A stretch of DNA of 64,000 bases from Vibrio sp. SS-MA-C1-2 (GCF_021513135.1 NZ_CP090980.1:620001-684000); one strand, 5' to 3'. Numbered from the stretch's first letter, positions 1 through 8,999 are shown. The notes: a model not told the origin generated them from the sequence alone. Translations and numbers: made by a program.

Positions 1-115
1 AATGAATGGCAGAAGAGACTTTATTGACATTTTGGCCACCAGCCCCTTGTGCTCGGATCGCAGTTAGCTCTATTTCCCAGCTTGCAAGCTCGACATTATT
101 AGATATTTTCAGCAT
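1..115 (-). CDS. arfB: Alternative ribosome-rescue factor ArfB (YaeJ), N-terminal part
   Basis: Read on the minus strand from the ATG at 115-113, the first 38 codons give a class I release-factor-like N-terminus with the motif [18 protein letters not shown] is at residues 26-28. ArfB enters the empty A site of stalled ribosomes and hydrolyses peptidyl-tRNA with this GGQ loop. An AGGAC ribosome-binding site lies just upstream, on the complement of about 121-125. The rest of the gene runs off the left edge, so its basic C-terminal tail cannot be checked. The family call is strong because the GGQ context is characteristic. Confidence 0.9.
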   Translation of the reverse strand, partial: MLKISNNVELASWEIELTAIRAQGAGGQNVNKVSSAIH

Positions 116-162
116 TTCTTGTCCTAAAGTGAAAAGGGGTGGGGGGATCGGTACTAACCGAA

Positions 163-256
163 TTATCCTCTTTTTACTTGAAATTGTAAGACTAGGTTTA
201 GTGTCGCTATGACCGTATTCATTCATCTACTAGCAACTCCTATTACTTTAGGTATA
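163..256. repeat. Decayed ERIC-type repeat
   Basis: The left end resembles the TATACCCTTCTTACTTGAAG terminus of the complete copies in this window, and the right end carries CTACTAGCAACTCC and ends TTTAGGTATA. The middle is diverged and shortened. It fills the space between arfB and yibL. Confidence 0.6.
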
Positions 257-347
257 ATAGTGATGTTGAATGGTCGTCTAGCCGTGTAAAAACATTTAAT
301 TTTACACCATTATACCACTTAACATCTATTTTATTGAAGGTAACCCA

Positions 348-704
348 ATGAGTTCAAAACAAGAAATTCAGCAAGTAAGTAATCGCATCGAGCGCCAAAA
401 AAATAAATTAGCTGGCGCGAAAAGACGTGATGACCAGCCAATGATCGAACAGTTTGAAAAAGAAATTGTTAAATTAGATAAAAAATTGGCTCGTTTAAAA
501 CATCATCAAGCAAAAGAAGTGAATACGAAAGGTAAGGATATTCAGTCTCTTTCTTTTAATCGTCCTCTTACTAAAAAAGAGCAAGCGGACATGGGACAAC
601 TTAAAAAGTCTGTTCGTGGCTTAGTGGTTGTTCACCCAATGACAGCTCAAGGGCGTCAAATGGGCATTACTGTTGTGACTGGTTTTGCACCAAAAGAGTT
701 TTAA
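348..704 (+). CDS. yibL: YibL family ribosome-associated protein (DUF2810)
   Basis: A 118-residue, lysine-rich protein. The N-terminal half (about 1-60) is a predicted coiled coil rich in K/E/R. The C-terminal half carries the family signature KKEQADMGQLKKSVRGLVVV followed by HPMTAQGRQMG. YibL of E. coli co-purifies with ribosomes; its exact role is unknown. Length matches the family (about 120 aa). The ATG is preceded by GAAGGTAACC. A strong hairpin follows at 759-790, so it is probably monocistronic. Confidence 0.88.
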   Translation: MSSKQEIQQVSNRIERQKNKLAGAKRRDDQPMIEQFEKEIVKLDKKLARLKHHQAKEVNTKGKDIQSLSFNRPLTKKEQADMGQLKKSVRGLVVVHPMTAQGRQMGITVVTGFAPKEF

Positions 705-758
705 TTCCTCGCGACATCTCATTTAAGTTATATAGTTACATTAAATTAGATTGTTATT

Positions 759-790
759 CATGAGTGCTTTATTTCGATAAAGCACTCGTG
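759..790 (+). terminator. Hairpin with UUCG tetraloop after yibL
   Basis: GAGTGCTTTAT (762-772), loop TTCG (773-776) and ATAAAGCACTC (777-787) form a perfect 11-bp stem, extended outwards by three more pairs. There is no immediate T-tract, but T-rich sequence follows from about 795. It probably ends or stabilises the yibL transcript. Confidence 0.65.
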
Positions 791-841
791 ACGCTTTTCT
801 GTTTTATCTTTTTTCTTTTTTATTTAAGCTTTGGATTTATT

Positions 842-1295
842 ATGAGTACATTAGTGGCTATTGCTATCACGACTGGGATCTTATCTGGAATTTGGGGTTG
901 GTTTGCTTTATCTGTCGGTCTATTAAGTTGGGCTGGCTTTTTAGGTGCAACTACATATTTCTCTTCCCCTGTTGAAGGTATTCGAGGGTTATTACAAAGC
1001 TTTGCAACAAACTTAGCGGGTGTCTTTTGGGCATTAGTGATTATTCACTTTTCGAGCTTAATCGATGCTGAAATTGTCGGTTATATTATTACAGCTCTTG
1101 TCTCCTTTTTTTATGTGTACTCAAGCAAAATGTCGTTGGCTCGTTCATATTCCAGGAACATTCATCGGTAGTTGTGCTTTATTTGCCGCTGATGGAAATT
1201 GGAAAGTTGTTATACCTTCTTTATTTTTTGGCGCGATTTTTGGGTATTTAATGAAGACGTCAGGAATCCTGCTACAGAAAAGATTGGAAAAGTGA
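842..1295 (+). pseudogene. DUF1097 family membrane protein (YcdZ-like), frameshifted
   Basis: Two overlapping reading frames together make one DUF1097 protein. The first, from ATG 842, reads MSTLVAIAITTGILSGIWGW and continues to VSFF. The second frame then carries MCTQAK, IPGTFIGSCALFAADGNWK and a C-terminal LMKTSGILLQKR. Family members are small inner-membrane proteins of about 150 residues with several TM helices and no known function. The switch is in a run of seven T at about 1105-1113; six T would restore one frame. Otherwise the gene is full length. It could be a recent mutation, a slippage site or a sequence error. Confidence 0.8.
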
Positions 1296-1387
1296 GAATA
1301 CAATTTTTATTTGAAGTTACTGTGTTGTGGAATATATAAAACATAACTTGATCCCCGTTATTTTTTAGATTATAAGCCAACCCTAAT

Positions 1388-1460
1388 CATATAGTATATC
1401 TATCTTCATGGGGCTTCATTTATTTTCCGCCTACTAGCACCATCAATTACTTTAGGTATA
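1388..1460. repeat. ERIC-type repeat, right-hand part
   Basis: Contains the ERIC core ATCATATAGTATATCTAT, a CATGGGGCTTCA segment, CCGCCTACTAGCA and the terminal ACTTTAGGTATA. The outer left arm is missing or unrecognisable. It lies in the 300-bp gap before the LysR gene; the rest of the gap is AT-rich with no gene visible. Confidence 0.7.
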
Positions 1461-1597
1461 GACTGTTTTAATATTGAGATAAAAAGCAGTTTATTCGTGA
1501 TTGAAACAAAAGTGTGCGCTTTTTTAATCTGAAGTTAAATAAAGTATTTACCTATTAGATATGATGATAATTAAGTTTATATCTATAGAGAAATAAC

Positions 1598-2482
1598 ATG
1601 TTCACTTATGAGCAATTACAGGCATTTTGTGCAACCTATGAGCAAGGCAGTTACAGTGCCGCAGCGAAAAAACTGTCGAAAGATCGAACAACGGTTCGAG
1701 AGCAAGTCAAAGCCTTAGAAGATTTTTATGGCGTACCATTCTTTCATATTATTGGTCGTCAAGCTGAGCCCACCGCTGTGTCTAAATATATCTATCAACG
1801 CGCAAAATTAATTACTCGTAGTACTCGAAAATTAAACCTCTCATTATTGAATTTATATCATGATAAATTATTATCGATTAAAATTTACCATGATAATGCC
1901 CTTCCTGCCTCATTGGCGGTTCAAATAGAAAAATCATTATTGTCTGATTTTCCGGAACTCACGGTTCACTGGCTCTATCGTAGTCGTTCTGATGGGTTTT
2001 TACAGTTAGAAAAAGAAGAAAATACGATTGTCATCATGCAACATCGTTACCATCATACACCTAAACAATCGCTGAATTTTGCTCAATTAGGGACTCGTCA
2101 GCAAGCCGTTTATGTGGGTAAGTCTAGCCCGTTGTTGAAGAAAAAAACACTGTCAATTGAGGATCTTAAGCTAGAGAAGCAATACCTCTCAGAAAGTCAT
2201 TTTGATGCATTGCCAGAGTTATATTTAATCTCTCCTCAGTACCATGTTATCAGCAACTTAAAGATTTTAATTGGGATGCTTCAAGCCGATGGTTGGGCTG
2301 TTTTGGATTCTAAAATGGTTGAACAGTTAGTCGAAACTGGCGATCTTTTTCGCTTAAATATCGATGAATTAGTTGATGGTGGATATGCTGGGTTAACTCT
2401 CTATTACCCTAGTATTGCTAAATATGAGCCTTTAATTACGAATATTCAATCAGCGGCTAATGCATATTTTAATAAGTTTTAA
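1598..2482 (+). CDS. LysR family transcriptional regulator
   Basis: 294 residues. The N-terminal winged helix-turn-helix (about 1-60) has the LysR pattern: LQAFCATYEQGSYSAAAKKL, then a recognition helix DRTTVREQVKALEDFYG and GRQAEPT. The remainder is a divergent substrate-binding domain. It is not beside a divergently transcribed target: the next gene downstream, in the same direction after a 312-bp gap filled with ERIC repeats, is the choloylglycine hydrolase. Target and effector are unknown. The ATG is preceded by TAGAGAAATAAC. Confidence 0.85.
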   Translation: MFTYEQLQAFCATYEQGSYSAAAKKLSKDRTTVREQVKALEDFYGVPFFHIIGRQAEPTAVSKYIYQRAKLITRSTRKLNLSLLNLYHDKLLSIKIYHDNALPASLAVQIEKSLLSDFPELTVHWLYRSRSDGFLQLEKEENTIVIMQHRYHHTPKQSLNFAQLGTRQQAVYVGKSSPLLKKKTLSIEDLKLEKQYLSESHFDALPELYLISPQYHVISNLKILIGMLQADGWAVLDSKMVEQLVETGDLFRLNIDELVDGGYAGLTLYYPSIAKYEPLITNIQSAANAYFNKF

Positions 2483-2556
2483 TTTGACTGAATTGTCCCC
2501 TCAAACGGTATTTTTATCTTTGTCTATTGAGTGGAATACTGCCCTTGCCACTTAAT

Positions 2557-2638
2557 TATACCTTTCTTACTTGAAGTCGTTAGGTTGTTGGCTGCACTCA
2601 TTCGCCGCCTACTAGCAACTCCAATTACTTTAGGTATA
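2557..2638. repeat. Short ERIC-type repeat with internal deletion
   Basis: Starts TATACCTTTCTTACTTGAAG and ends ACTTTAGGTATA like the full copies, but is only 82 bp. The central 45 bp found in complete copies are missing, with the junction at a short CGCC homology (CATTCGCCGCCTACTAG). Confidence 0.85.
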
Positions 2639-2649
2639 GACGTCTGTGT

Positions 2650-2772
2650 ATCTTGATTATTTGAAGTGGTTAGGGGTGGTTTATGTTTGGTCGTACCTGA
2701 TCACATCGTCAATCATCAATGTAGAACTTCACTGACATGTCGCAACTGGCTACTCCAATTATTTTTTGTATA
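2650..2772. repeat. Diverged full-length ERIC-type repeat
   Basis: About 120 bp directly following the short copy. It keeps the outline of the element: TTATTTGAAGTGGTTAG at the left, ACTTCACTGACATGTCGC in the centre and GCTACTCCAATTATTTTTTG before TATA at the right. Most other positions have drifted. Confidence 0.55.
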
Positions 2773-2794
2773 TTCAAAAAGGTAGGATTCGAAA

Positions 2795-3832
2795 ATGAAT
2801 AAAAATATCGTATTAACAGCCCTTTTAGGAACACTCACTCTCGGGGCTATCTCAACGGCTGAAGCGTGTACTCGTGTTTTATGGGAGACTGAAACTCAAG
2901 GCACTTTTGTTACTCGAACAATGGATTGGTCTGAGCCAACTGATCCTCACTTAGTGAATTATCCGAAAGGGACTCAGTACCCAACTCATGTTAAAGAGCT
3001 CGCTTTTGCAACTTCAAAATATGATGTCTCAGGCATCACGACTTACGGTAAAGTTCTTGAAGGAATGAATAGCGAAGGGTTAAGTGGTAATGGATTATAT
3101 GATGGAGAAATGGATCTTAATGAAGAGACAACTGTTGATGATGTGGGTTCGTTAACTTATTTGCGTCACCTGTTGTCTCAGTTTGCCACAGTAAAAGAGG
3201 CCGTTGAGTATATTGAAGAGAACCCGCCAACGGTTGCTTTTATTCCTGAGATCCCAATTCGAATCGCACTCCATTTTAGTTTGCAAGATACGAATGGAGA
3301 TTCAGCCATTATTCAATTTGTTGATGGTAAGGCAAAAATTTGGCATGGGCCTCAATATCGAATCATGACAAATCAACCTAATTACCAGCAACATTTAGCT
3401 AACGTGAAACGATCAAAGCGTGGCTGGGGAGAGCTTGAAGAGCAGTTTTCACAAACGAATATCGGAACCGGTGGAAATATAAATCCAGAAGATCGATTTA
3501 TTCATGCAAGCTATTTTACTCAACATTTAACTGAGCCAACAAGTATTATTAATGGCATGGTAAAGCTTGATTCCGTGACCTATAAAATCCCACATGATGC
3601 ACCAAATAGACCTATTAATGGGGAAATGGCAGGTTATGCGACTGAATTTAGCGTCAATTACCACCTACAAAGTGGAGAGACATTAATGCGATATCAGTGG
3701 GGAGATAACTGGACACAGTTGCAGTTTAATATTAAAGAGATCCAGAAATCTGGCAAAGACGTTAAGTACCAGCTTATTCAGCCTAATTTGATTGGTAATA
3801 TTACCGATCAAGTGATTGCGTCTGGAAAGTAG
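2795..3832 (+). CDS. Secreted choloylglycine hydrolase / penicillin V acylase family protein
   Basis: 345 residues of the linear amide C-N hydrolase (Ntn hydrolase) family. Residues 1-24 are a Sec signal peptide ending AEA; cleavage exposes Cys25 as the N-terminal nucleophile (CTRVLWE). Arg41 and Asp44 (TRTMDWSEP) sit at the spacing of the family's catalytic R and D; GDSAIIQFVDG and MTNQPNY follow. Gram-negative members hydrolyse penicillin V and, in Pectobacterium and Agrobacterium, acyl-homoserine lactones; a V. cholerae member is repressed by HapR. Substrate here is inferred only. RBS GGTAGG precedes the ATG. Confidence 0.88.
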   Translation: MNKNIVLTALLGTLTLGAISTAEACTRVLWETETQGTFVTRTMDWSEPTDPHLVNYPKGTQYPTHVKELAFATSKYDVSGITTYGKVLEGMNSEGLSGNGLYDGEMDLNEETTVDDVGSLTYLRHLLSQFATVKEAVEYIEENPPTVAFIPEIPIRIALHFSLQDTNGDSAIIQFVDGKAKIWHGPQYRIMTNQPNYQQHLANVKRSKRGWGELEEQFSQTNIGTGGNINPEDRFIHASYFTQHLTEPTSIINGMVKLDSVTYKIPHDAPNRPINGEMAGYATEFSVNYHLQSGETLMRYQWGDNWTQLQFNIKEIQKSGKDVKYQLIQPNLIGNITDQVIASGK

Positions 3833-3867
3833 TCCGTTAGTGTTTAATTGACGGGTATTAAAAATTG

Positions 3868-3910
3868 TCGCTAAGCTCAACTTTTCGTTGCCAACAAGCT
3901 TAGCGATATT
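3868..3910 (+). terminator. Hairpin terminator after the acylase gene
   Basis: TCGCTAAGCT (3868-3877) pairs with AGCTTAGCGA (3897-3906), with an inner CAAC/GTTG pairing; TATTTTA follows. It separates the convergent acylase and glutaredoxin genes. Confidence 0.7.
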
Positions 3911-3956
3911 TTACCGGTTTTCAAAGTAAGTAAAAATGAATATTGTCAGTGAAAAT

Positions 3957-4184
3957 TTATGCTTGATACATCTTATCAAAATTCTTTGCATTCCAACCAA
4001 ACATCACTTGATCACCAATCTTTAAAACTGGAACAGAGCGAGCACCTAACGCATCAAGCTCTTTTCTGCCTCGTTGCATTTTTGCATTGGTTAAACGGTA
4101 TTTCACACCTTTAGAATCTAGGTATTTTTGAGCACCTTTGCAGTGTGGGCATTTATCTGAAACATATAAAACAACTCTTTTCAT
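3957..4184 (-). CDS. Glutaredoxin family protein
   Basis: 75 residues, a complete small thioredoxin fold. The redox motif is CPHC at residues 12-15 after a beta strand (RVVLYVSD), and the cis-proline loop is ARSVPVLKIGD. The C-terminus FGWNAKNFDKMY is the family's last helix. It would reduce disulfides or glutathione adducts in the cytoplasm; its partner is not shown by the neighbours. Length and CPxC are like NrdH/Grx3-type proteins. The gene stands alone, convergent with the acylase gene. Confidence 0.85.
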   Translation of the reverse strand: MKRVVLYVSDKCPHCKGAQKYLDSKGVKYRLTNAKMQRGRKELDALGARSVPVLKIGDQVMFGWNAKNFDKMYQA

Positions 4185-4640
4185 CGTTTAACCTAGATAA
4201 TTTAGTATTGATAGGGGATCTTTTGTCATCATAGCGTGTTCATTCACGTTGTGCAAAAGTGAACAATCAAGCCATTGATCAATGAATCAATCCCAAGAAG
4301 TTATGAAATGAGGCGCTTTAAAAGCTAAAAATTAGATTTACCTATTTATGGATAGTGAAATAAAACTTCATTTAATTGTTTTATATTTGAACAAAAAAAT
4401 AAAATTGGCTCACTTTTATCCTAAAATTATCCAATTATGTGCTTTTTTTCTGAATAAGTTGTAATTCTAGCGGTTACGGTTAAGATCTTAGTTAATGTAT
4501 TTGACGAGAATCACGTTAAGTACATACGAATTATTTAGAAATCTTTCCGGTAATTTGTTTATTTTGGGGTAAAAGAGAGTAGGTAGCTTAATCCTCTTTT
4601 GCTTACTGATTCAATCATTAAACACGGGATGTGTGTTTCT
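4185..4640. other. Intergenic region upstream of the BCCT gene
   Basis: About 450 bp, AT-rich, between divergent genes. No gene, repeat or RNA is recognised. An alternative TTG start for the transporter lies at 4599 and an ATG at 4629, but neither has a better ribosome-binding site than the ATG at 4641. Confidence 0.5.
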
Positions 4641-6221
4641 ATGGCTAAAAATCAAGATAAATATAGTATTGACAATACCGACTACACGGTAGGTCAAGAC
4701 AATGTTCAAAAATGGGGATTTGATGTTCATAACCCTGTTTTTGGTATTAGTGCAGGCTTAATCGGCCTTTTCTTAGTTGTTGCTTTAATCAGCGATGCTC
4801 ATACAGCAAAAAGCGTATTAGATAATATTAAAAACTATATTATTAATACCTTTGATTCACTCTTTATGTGGTCAGCAAATATTTTTGTTATTTTCTGTCT
4901 CTTTTTAGTGGTATCACCTTTTGGTAAAATTCGTCTTGGTGGTGACAGTGCAAAGCCAGAACACTCAGTGTTTTCTTGGTTTGCAATGCTGTTTGCTGCG
5001 GGTATGGGTATTGGCTTAATGTTCTGGGGGGTGTCAGAGCCTGTTGCGTATTATACAGGTTGGTTTGGAACACCATTAAATGTCACGGCATTTACACCAG
5101 AAGCAAAAGAGTTAGCATTAGGTGCAACAATGTACCACTGGGGTCTTCACCCTTGGGCGATTTACTGCTTAGTGGGACTTTCGTTAGCATTCTTTTCATA
5201 TAATAAAGGCTTACCGCTTTCTATTCGTTCTATCTTCTATCCTATCTTAGGCGATCGTGCTTGGGGTTGGGCTGGGCATATTGTTGATATCTTTGCGGTA
5301 TTAGCAACGCTATTTGGTCTAGCAACGTCGTTAGGTTTAGGCGCACAGCAAGCGGCAAGTGGTATTAACCATGTTTTCCATACTGGTGATGGTTTGGGGC
5401 TTCAGGTTGCTATTATTGTCGTAGTAACGTTGCTGGCTGTTTATTCTGTTGCTCGTGGAATTGACAGTGGCGTTAAATTGTTAAGTAATATCAACATGAT
5501 AGTTGCATTGATTCTATTGGTCTTTGTTGCTTTAGTTGGTTTTTCTATTGCAATGGGGACGCTTCCACTGACAATTAAGGGCTATATTGAGAATATCATT
5601 CCATTAAGTAATCCTTATGGTCGTACTGATGAAACATGGATGCACGGTTGGACAGTGTTCTACTGGGCTTGGTGGATTTCATGGTCCCCATTTGTTGGCA
5701 TGTTCATTGCTCGTGTTTCACGTGGTCGTACAATTCGTCAGTTCATTACTGCAGTATTGGTTATTCCAACGGTTGTAACAATTGTTTGGATGTCAGTATT
5801 TGGTGGTCTTGCTATTGAGCAGATCGTTGATAAAGTGGGTACTTTAGGTGCAAATGGTTTAACCAGCGTGCCACTAGCAATGTTCCAAATGTTTGATGCA
5901 TTGCCATTTAGTTCTCTACTTTCAATTATCGCTGTTATTCTGGTTATGGTGTTCTTTATCACCTCTTCAGATTCTGGCTCATTAGTTATCGATAGTATCA
6001 CTGCAGGTGGTAAAGCGATTACTCCTGTTCCTCAGCGTGTATTTTGGGCGTCGATTGAAGGTGCCGTTGCTGCTGTTCTATTATGGATTGGTGGCACAGA
6101 AGCGATTCAGGCATTACAAGCAGGTGCTATTTCAACCGCATTGCCATTTACGATCATCTTACTCTTTATGTGTGTAAGCTTGATTATGGGGCTGCGTACT
6201 GAGAAATATAATCGTAAGTAA
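4641..6221 (+). CDS. BCCT family transporter (glycine betaine/choline type)
   Basis: 526 residues with about 12 TM helices. The BCCT signature is clear: GMGIGLMFWGVSEPVAYY, and in TM8 the aromatic stretch WTVFYWAWWISWSPFVGMFI, which forms the cation-pi substrate box. This fits Na+-coupled uptake of betaine-like compatible solutes. The start MAKNQDKYSIDNTDYTVGQ was chosen because it matches the N-terminus usual in Vibrio homologues; an upstream extension to 4599 is possible. It is monocistronic, followed by a strong terminator. Confidence 0.93.
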   Translation: MAKNQDKYSIDNTDYTVGQDNVQKWGFDVHNPVFGISAGLIGLFLVVALISDAHTAKSVLDNIKNYIINTFDSLFMWSANIFVIFCLFLVVSPFGKIRLGGDSAKPEHSVFSWFAMLFAAGMGIGLMFWGVSEPVAYYTGWFGTPLNVTAFTPEAKELALGATMYHWGLHPWAIYCLVGLSLAFFSYNKGLPLSIRSIFYPILGDRAWGWAGHIVDIFAVLATLFGLATSLGLGAQQAASGINHVFHTGDGLGLQVAIIVVVTLLAVYSVARGIDSGVKLLSNINMIVALILLVFVALVGFSIAMGTLPLTIKGYIENIIPLSNPYGRTDETWMHGWTVFYWAWWISWSPFVGMFIARVSRGRTIRQFITAVLVIPTVVTIVWMSVFGGLAIEQIVDKVGTLGANGLTSVPLAMFQMFDALPFSSLLSIIAVILVMVFFITSSDSGSLVIDSITAGGKAITPVPQRVFWASIEGAVAAVLLWIGGTEAIQALQAGAISTALPFTIILLFMCVSLIMGLRTEKYNRK

Positions 6222-6238
6222 TTAACTTAAAACGTGAA

Positions 6239-6299
6239 TAACAATAAAAGAGCCACTATCTTTTCTATTAGAATCGATAGTGGCTCTTTTTTATTGTTA
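6239..6299 (+). terminator. Strong Rho-independent terminator (bidirectional)
   Basis: AAAAGAGCCACTATC at 6247-6260 pairs with GATAGTGGCTCTTTTTT at 6276-6292, and flanking AACAATA/TATTGTT extend the stem. T-runs on both strands serve the converging BCCT and exonuclease genes. Confidence 0.92.
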
Positions 6300-6348
6300 A
6301 TTTATGTATCAACAAAAAGCGACAGTAGGACTTGATATATGACTGACC

Positions 6349-7074
6349 TTAACGCCAAATGTCCTTAATTGGGGTTTCTGGCGTGTAATGGTAAGCAATT
6401 TGCGCCTGTAAAAGCTCCGCCGTTGCGATAGCATCAACTAATGCATGATGAGGTTGATAGACAGGCAGACCGTATCGTTCTCGGCTATTTGCTAAACGAA
6501 TTGATGCAGGACGACGACGGCGGAGTTTATTTAATAAGCCTCCTGTGAGTCGCTCTTGGACTTTTGCCTCAAGATCCATTGTATCTACTACTGGGAAAGT
6601 AATGCCTTCACCTACGCGCTCTAGCAGTGCACTATTGAGGAAATCACGTTCGATATGTCGATAGTGAACCACAACAATTTTACCTGCCAATGCATCTAAT
6701 ACTTGCTCTAAAACACGACGCAAATCCGGAGCATCACTAATATCGGAATGAGTAATACCATGGATCACGACCGACTCTTCTTCAAGTGGTGTATTTGGAT
6801 TCACCAGCCAATGAGCAGATTCACGGCAGTAGATTCGATTCAGATCAAAGGGAATTAAGCCAATACTGACTATATCATCTTGATCAGAGTCTAATCCTGT
6901 AGTTTCAAAATCTAATGCAACGAATGGAACTTGATTAAGCGGTGTCTCTGGATCGATAACTCCACAATGATAAAAGTGCTGCAATCGAGGGTCTACTGCC
7001 TCGATACAGCGATCTTCAAACAGTTTGCTCCATGATAACTCTGGATTTTTTCTTCGAAATAGTCCTTTAAGCAT
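6349..7074 (-). CDS. DnaQ-like 3'-5' exonuclease (DEDDh family)
   Basis: 241 residues. Exo I motif FVALDFETTGLDSD supplies the first acidic pair, Exo II lies around HYRHIERDFLNS, and Exo III is HHALVDAIATAELL with the catalytic His and Asp. It resembles the proofreading subunit fold but lacks the polymerase III alpha-binding tail. The gene follows the cNMP/CBS/DUF294 gene by 32 bp on the same strand, so the two are probably co-transcribed. This pair recurs next to acetate metabolism genes in related bacteria, but those are not present here. Confidence 0.88.
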   Translation of the reverse strand: MLKGLFRRKNPELSWSKLFEDRCIEAVDPRLQHFYHCGVIDPETPLNQVPFVALDFETTGLDSDQDDIVSIGLIPFDLNRIYCRESAHWLVNPNTPLEEESVVIHGITHSDISDAPDLRRVLEQVLDALAGKIVVVHYRHIERDFLNSALLERVGEGITFPVVDTMDLEAKVQERLTGGLLNKLRRRRPASIRLANSRERYGLPVYQPHHALVDAIATAELLQAQIAYHYTPETPIKDIWR

Positions 7075-7106
7075 GGTGGCATCCTCTTTTTAACATCAAC
7101 TCTTCC

Positions 7107-8999
7107 TTAATTTAACCGGTTTGCGGTATAACGGAATTTGAGATAGTTCTGGGCATTACTTAAGATCTGGAAAGCATCTTTTAAGTTTCGGCGCTCAAAA
7201 TCTGAAAGATCTTCAGGTTCGATATTATTATCAGGCTCTCGCTCGGCTTCGACATCTAAAGCTTGGTGGCGAATACGCACGGTTGAGATAAACTCCATCG
7301 CATCACGAAGGTCTGGCCCTCGACCTTGAGGAATAATACCGGCTTCGATAATGTCATCTAAACGTTCAAAAGAGTTCTGAGCGCGAGAGCCAACAGCTAA
7401 GGCGTGAACACGAATTAAGTCAGCAAGAGGCGCTGTACCTCGACGTTTTAGGTTGATTGAGTTACGGTGACGGCCATCTTTTTCCATCACGAAATCTTTA
7501 AAGAAACCAAGGGGAGGTGTACGATTTAAGGCGTTACGAGCTAAACACGCTAAGAATCGATTGTTCTTTTTCGCACGACGGACAATAAAGCCATTAAGCT
7601 GTTCTGCCCATTTCGTTTTACCCCAAACGCCATCTAAGTCGAAGAAAATCGAGCTATTTAGTAGAGCAAGGGGTTTTGGATTATCGATCCAGTCAGCAAA
7701 GCACTCTTCCCATTCTGTTTGGGTTTTACGCCAATCTGGGTTAGTTGCCATAATTCCGCCTTCACAATAGCTATAACCACATGCATCGAGACCTGCACAA
7801 ATAAAGGTTGAAATATTGATGAAATACTCTTCGTGAAGAGCAGGATCGTAACTATTATCAAGGATGAAAGCATTATCTTGATCGGTCACAATTAATTGTT
7901 CATCACGCGCCATAGAGCCAAGTGCAACTAAGCAATAAGGAATGGGTGGTGGCCCAAATTCTTCTTCCGCTAATTCTGCGAGACGCTGCTTAAAGCTACG
8001 TCCTATCACCGACATGGCACTGCCGATCATGTGTGAGTTTGCATCTTCATTAACCATGCGCGCAAAACAATCTTTGACTTGTGCAGATAGGTAGACCATC
8101 TCTTCAACAGATTGTTGTTGGAAAATACTACTGACTAACAGGATGCTGTTTTGAGATTCATAACGAACGATGTCAGAAACTTCAATAATACCTATGGGTT
8201 GTTTATTGCGTAAAATGGGTAAGTGATGCACGTTATCCCGCAACATCATTAATATTGCTTCAAAGACATAACCATTGTGATCAAGAGCGATAAGTTCGGT
8301 TGACATCACTTCTTCAACTAAGGTGTCTGTTGGCAGTCCTGCCGCTAAGACTTTGGTACAGAGATCGCGATCGGTAATAATACCAACGAAGAGCCCATTG
8401 TCGTCATCGTCGTCTTCTTCTGGAATACGATCCGGATCAGTAATTAATAGCGCGGAAACATTTTCATCCGCCATTAATTGAGCCGCGGTTTGAATATCTT
8501 CGTTTTTAGGAAGGAAAACGGCTTCGCGAGAAAGTAATGTTTTTACTTTTGATGTTGTTAAATCATTGCCATCTTTAGCATTTGAGACCGCATGACGTAG
8601 ACGAGCCTGATCATCAATCTCAACGAAGTCGGCGAACTGTTCATATTCATCACATAGCGCTCTAAAAAGTGCTTCTGGAATCGTATAAACGAGAGAATCT
8701 TCAATTGCTTTTGCAGGGAAACGGCTTTTATTATTGAAAAATAGCCCCATCTGACCAAAGATACTGCCTTCATCCAAACGATCATAAAGCTCACCAGTCC
8801 GTCGGTAAAGTTCAACCACACCACTACGAACCATGTAGAGATCTTTGATTTGATTCCCAAGCTCGAGGATCATGCTGTCTGCTCGATAGTAAGCGATCTC
8901 TGTTTGACGAGTTACTTCATCCAACGCCTCTTCCGGGAGAATATTGAATGGGGGGTATTGTGCTAAAAAACCCTGAATTTCTTGTAATTCTACTTCCAT
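7107..8999 (-). CDS. Cyclic-nucleotide-binding, CBS and DUF294 nucleotidyltransferase-like signalling protein
   Basis: 630 residues with a clear domain order: cNMP-binding domain (about 15-130), two CBS domains (about 150-290, including GIITDRDLCTKVL and GIIEVSDIVRYE), then a DUF294 nucleotidyltransferase fold with GSMARDEQ and TDQDNAFI (about 335-470), and a helical DUF294_C end. The architecture suggests a ligand-sensing regulator that modifies or binds a partner protein; no substrate is established. First gene of a two-gene unit with the exonuclease. The start is supported by its position just before the cNMP fold. Confidence 0.88.
   Translation of the reverse strand: MEVELQEIQGFLAQYPPFNILPEEALDEVTRQTEIAYYRADSMILELGNQIKDLYMVRSGVVELYRRTGELYDRLDEGSIFGQMGLFFNNKSRFPAKAIEDSLVYTIPEALFRALCDEYEQFADFVEIDDQARLRHAVSNAKDGNDLTTSKVKTLLSREAVFLPKNEDIQTAAQLMADENVSALLITDPDRIPEEDDDDDNGLFVGIITDRDLCTKVLAAGLPTDTLVEEVMSTELIALDHNGYVFEAILMMLRDNVHHLPILRNKQPIGIIEVSDIVRYESQNSILLVSSIFQQQSVEEMVYLSAQVKDCFARMVNEDANSHMIGSAMSVIGRSFKQRLAELAEEEFGPPPIPYCLVALGSMARDEQLIVTDQDNAFILDNSYDPALHEEYFINISTFICAGLDACGYSYCEGGIMATNPDWRKTQTEWEECFADWIDNPKPLALLNSSIFFDLDGVWGKTKWAEQLNGFIVRRAKKNNRFLACLARNALNRTPPLGFFKDFVMEKDGRHRNSINLKRRGTAPLADLIRVHALAVGSRAQNSFERLDDIIEAGIIPQGRGPDLRDAMEFISTVRIRHQALDVEAEREPDNNIEPEDLSDFERRNLKDAFQILSNAQNYLKFRYTANRLN

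Noticed and set aside
6-212. Plus-strand open frame of 68 codons
   Set aside because: It runs antisense through the start of arfB and into an ERIC relic; no family resemblance.
4599-4640. TTG-initiated N-terminal extension of the BCCT transporter
   Set aside because: The extra 14 residues are not part of the usual family N-terminus, and no better ribosome-binding site supports it.
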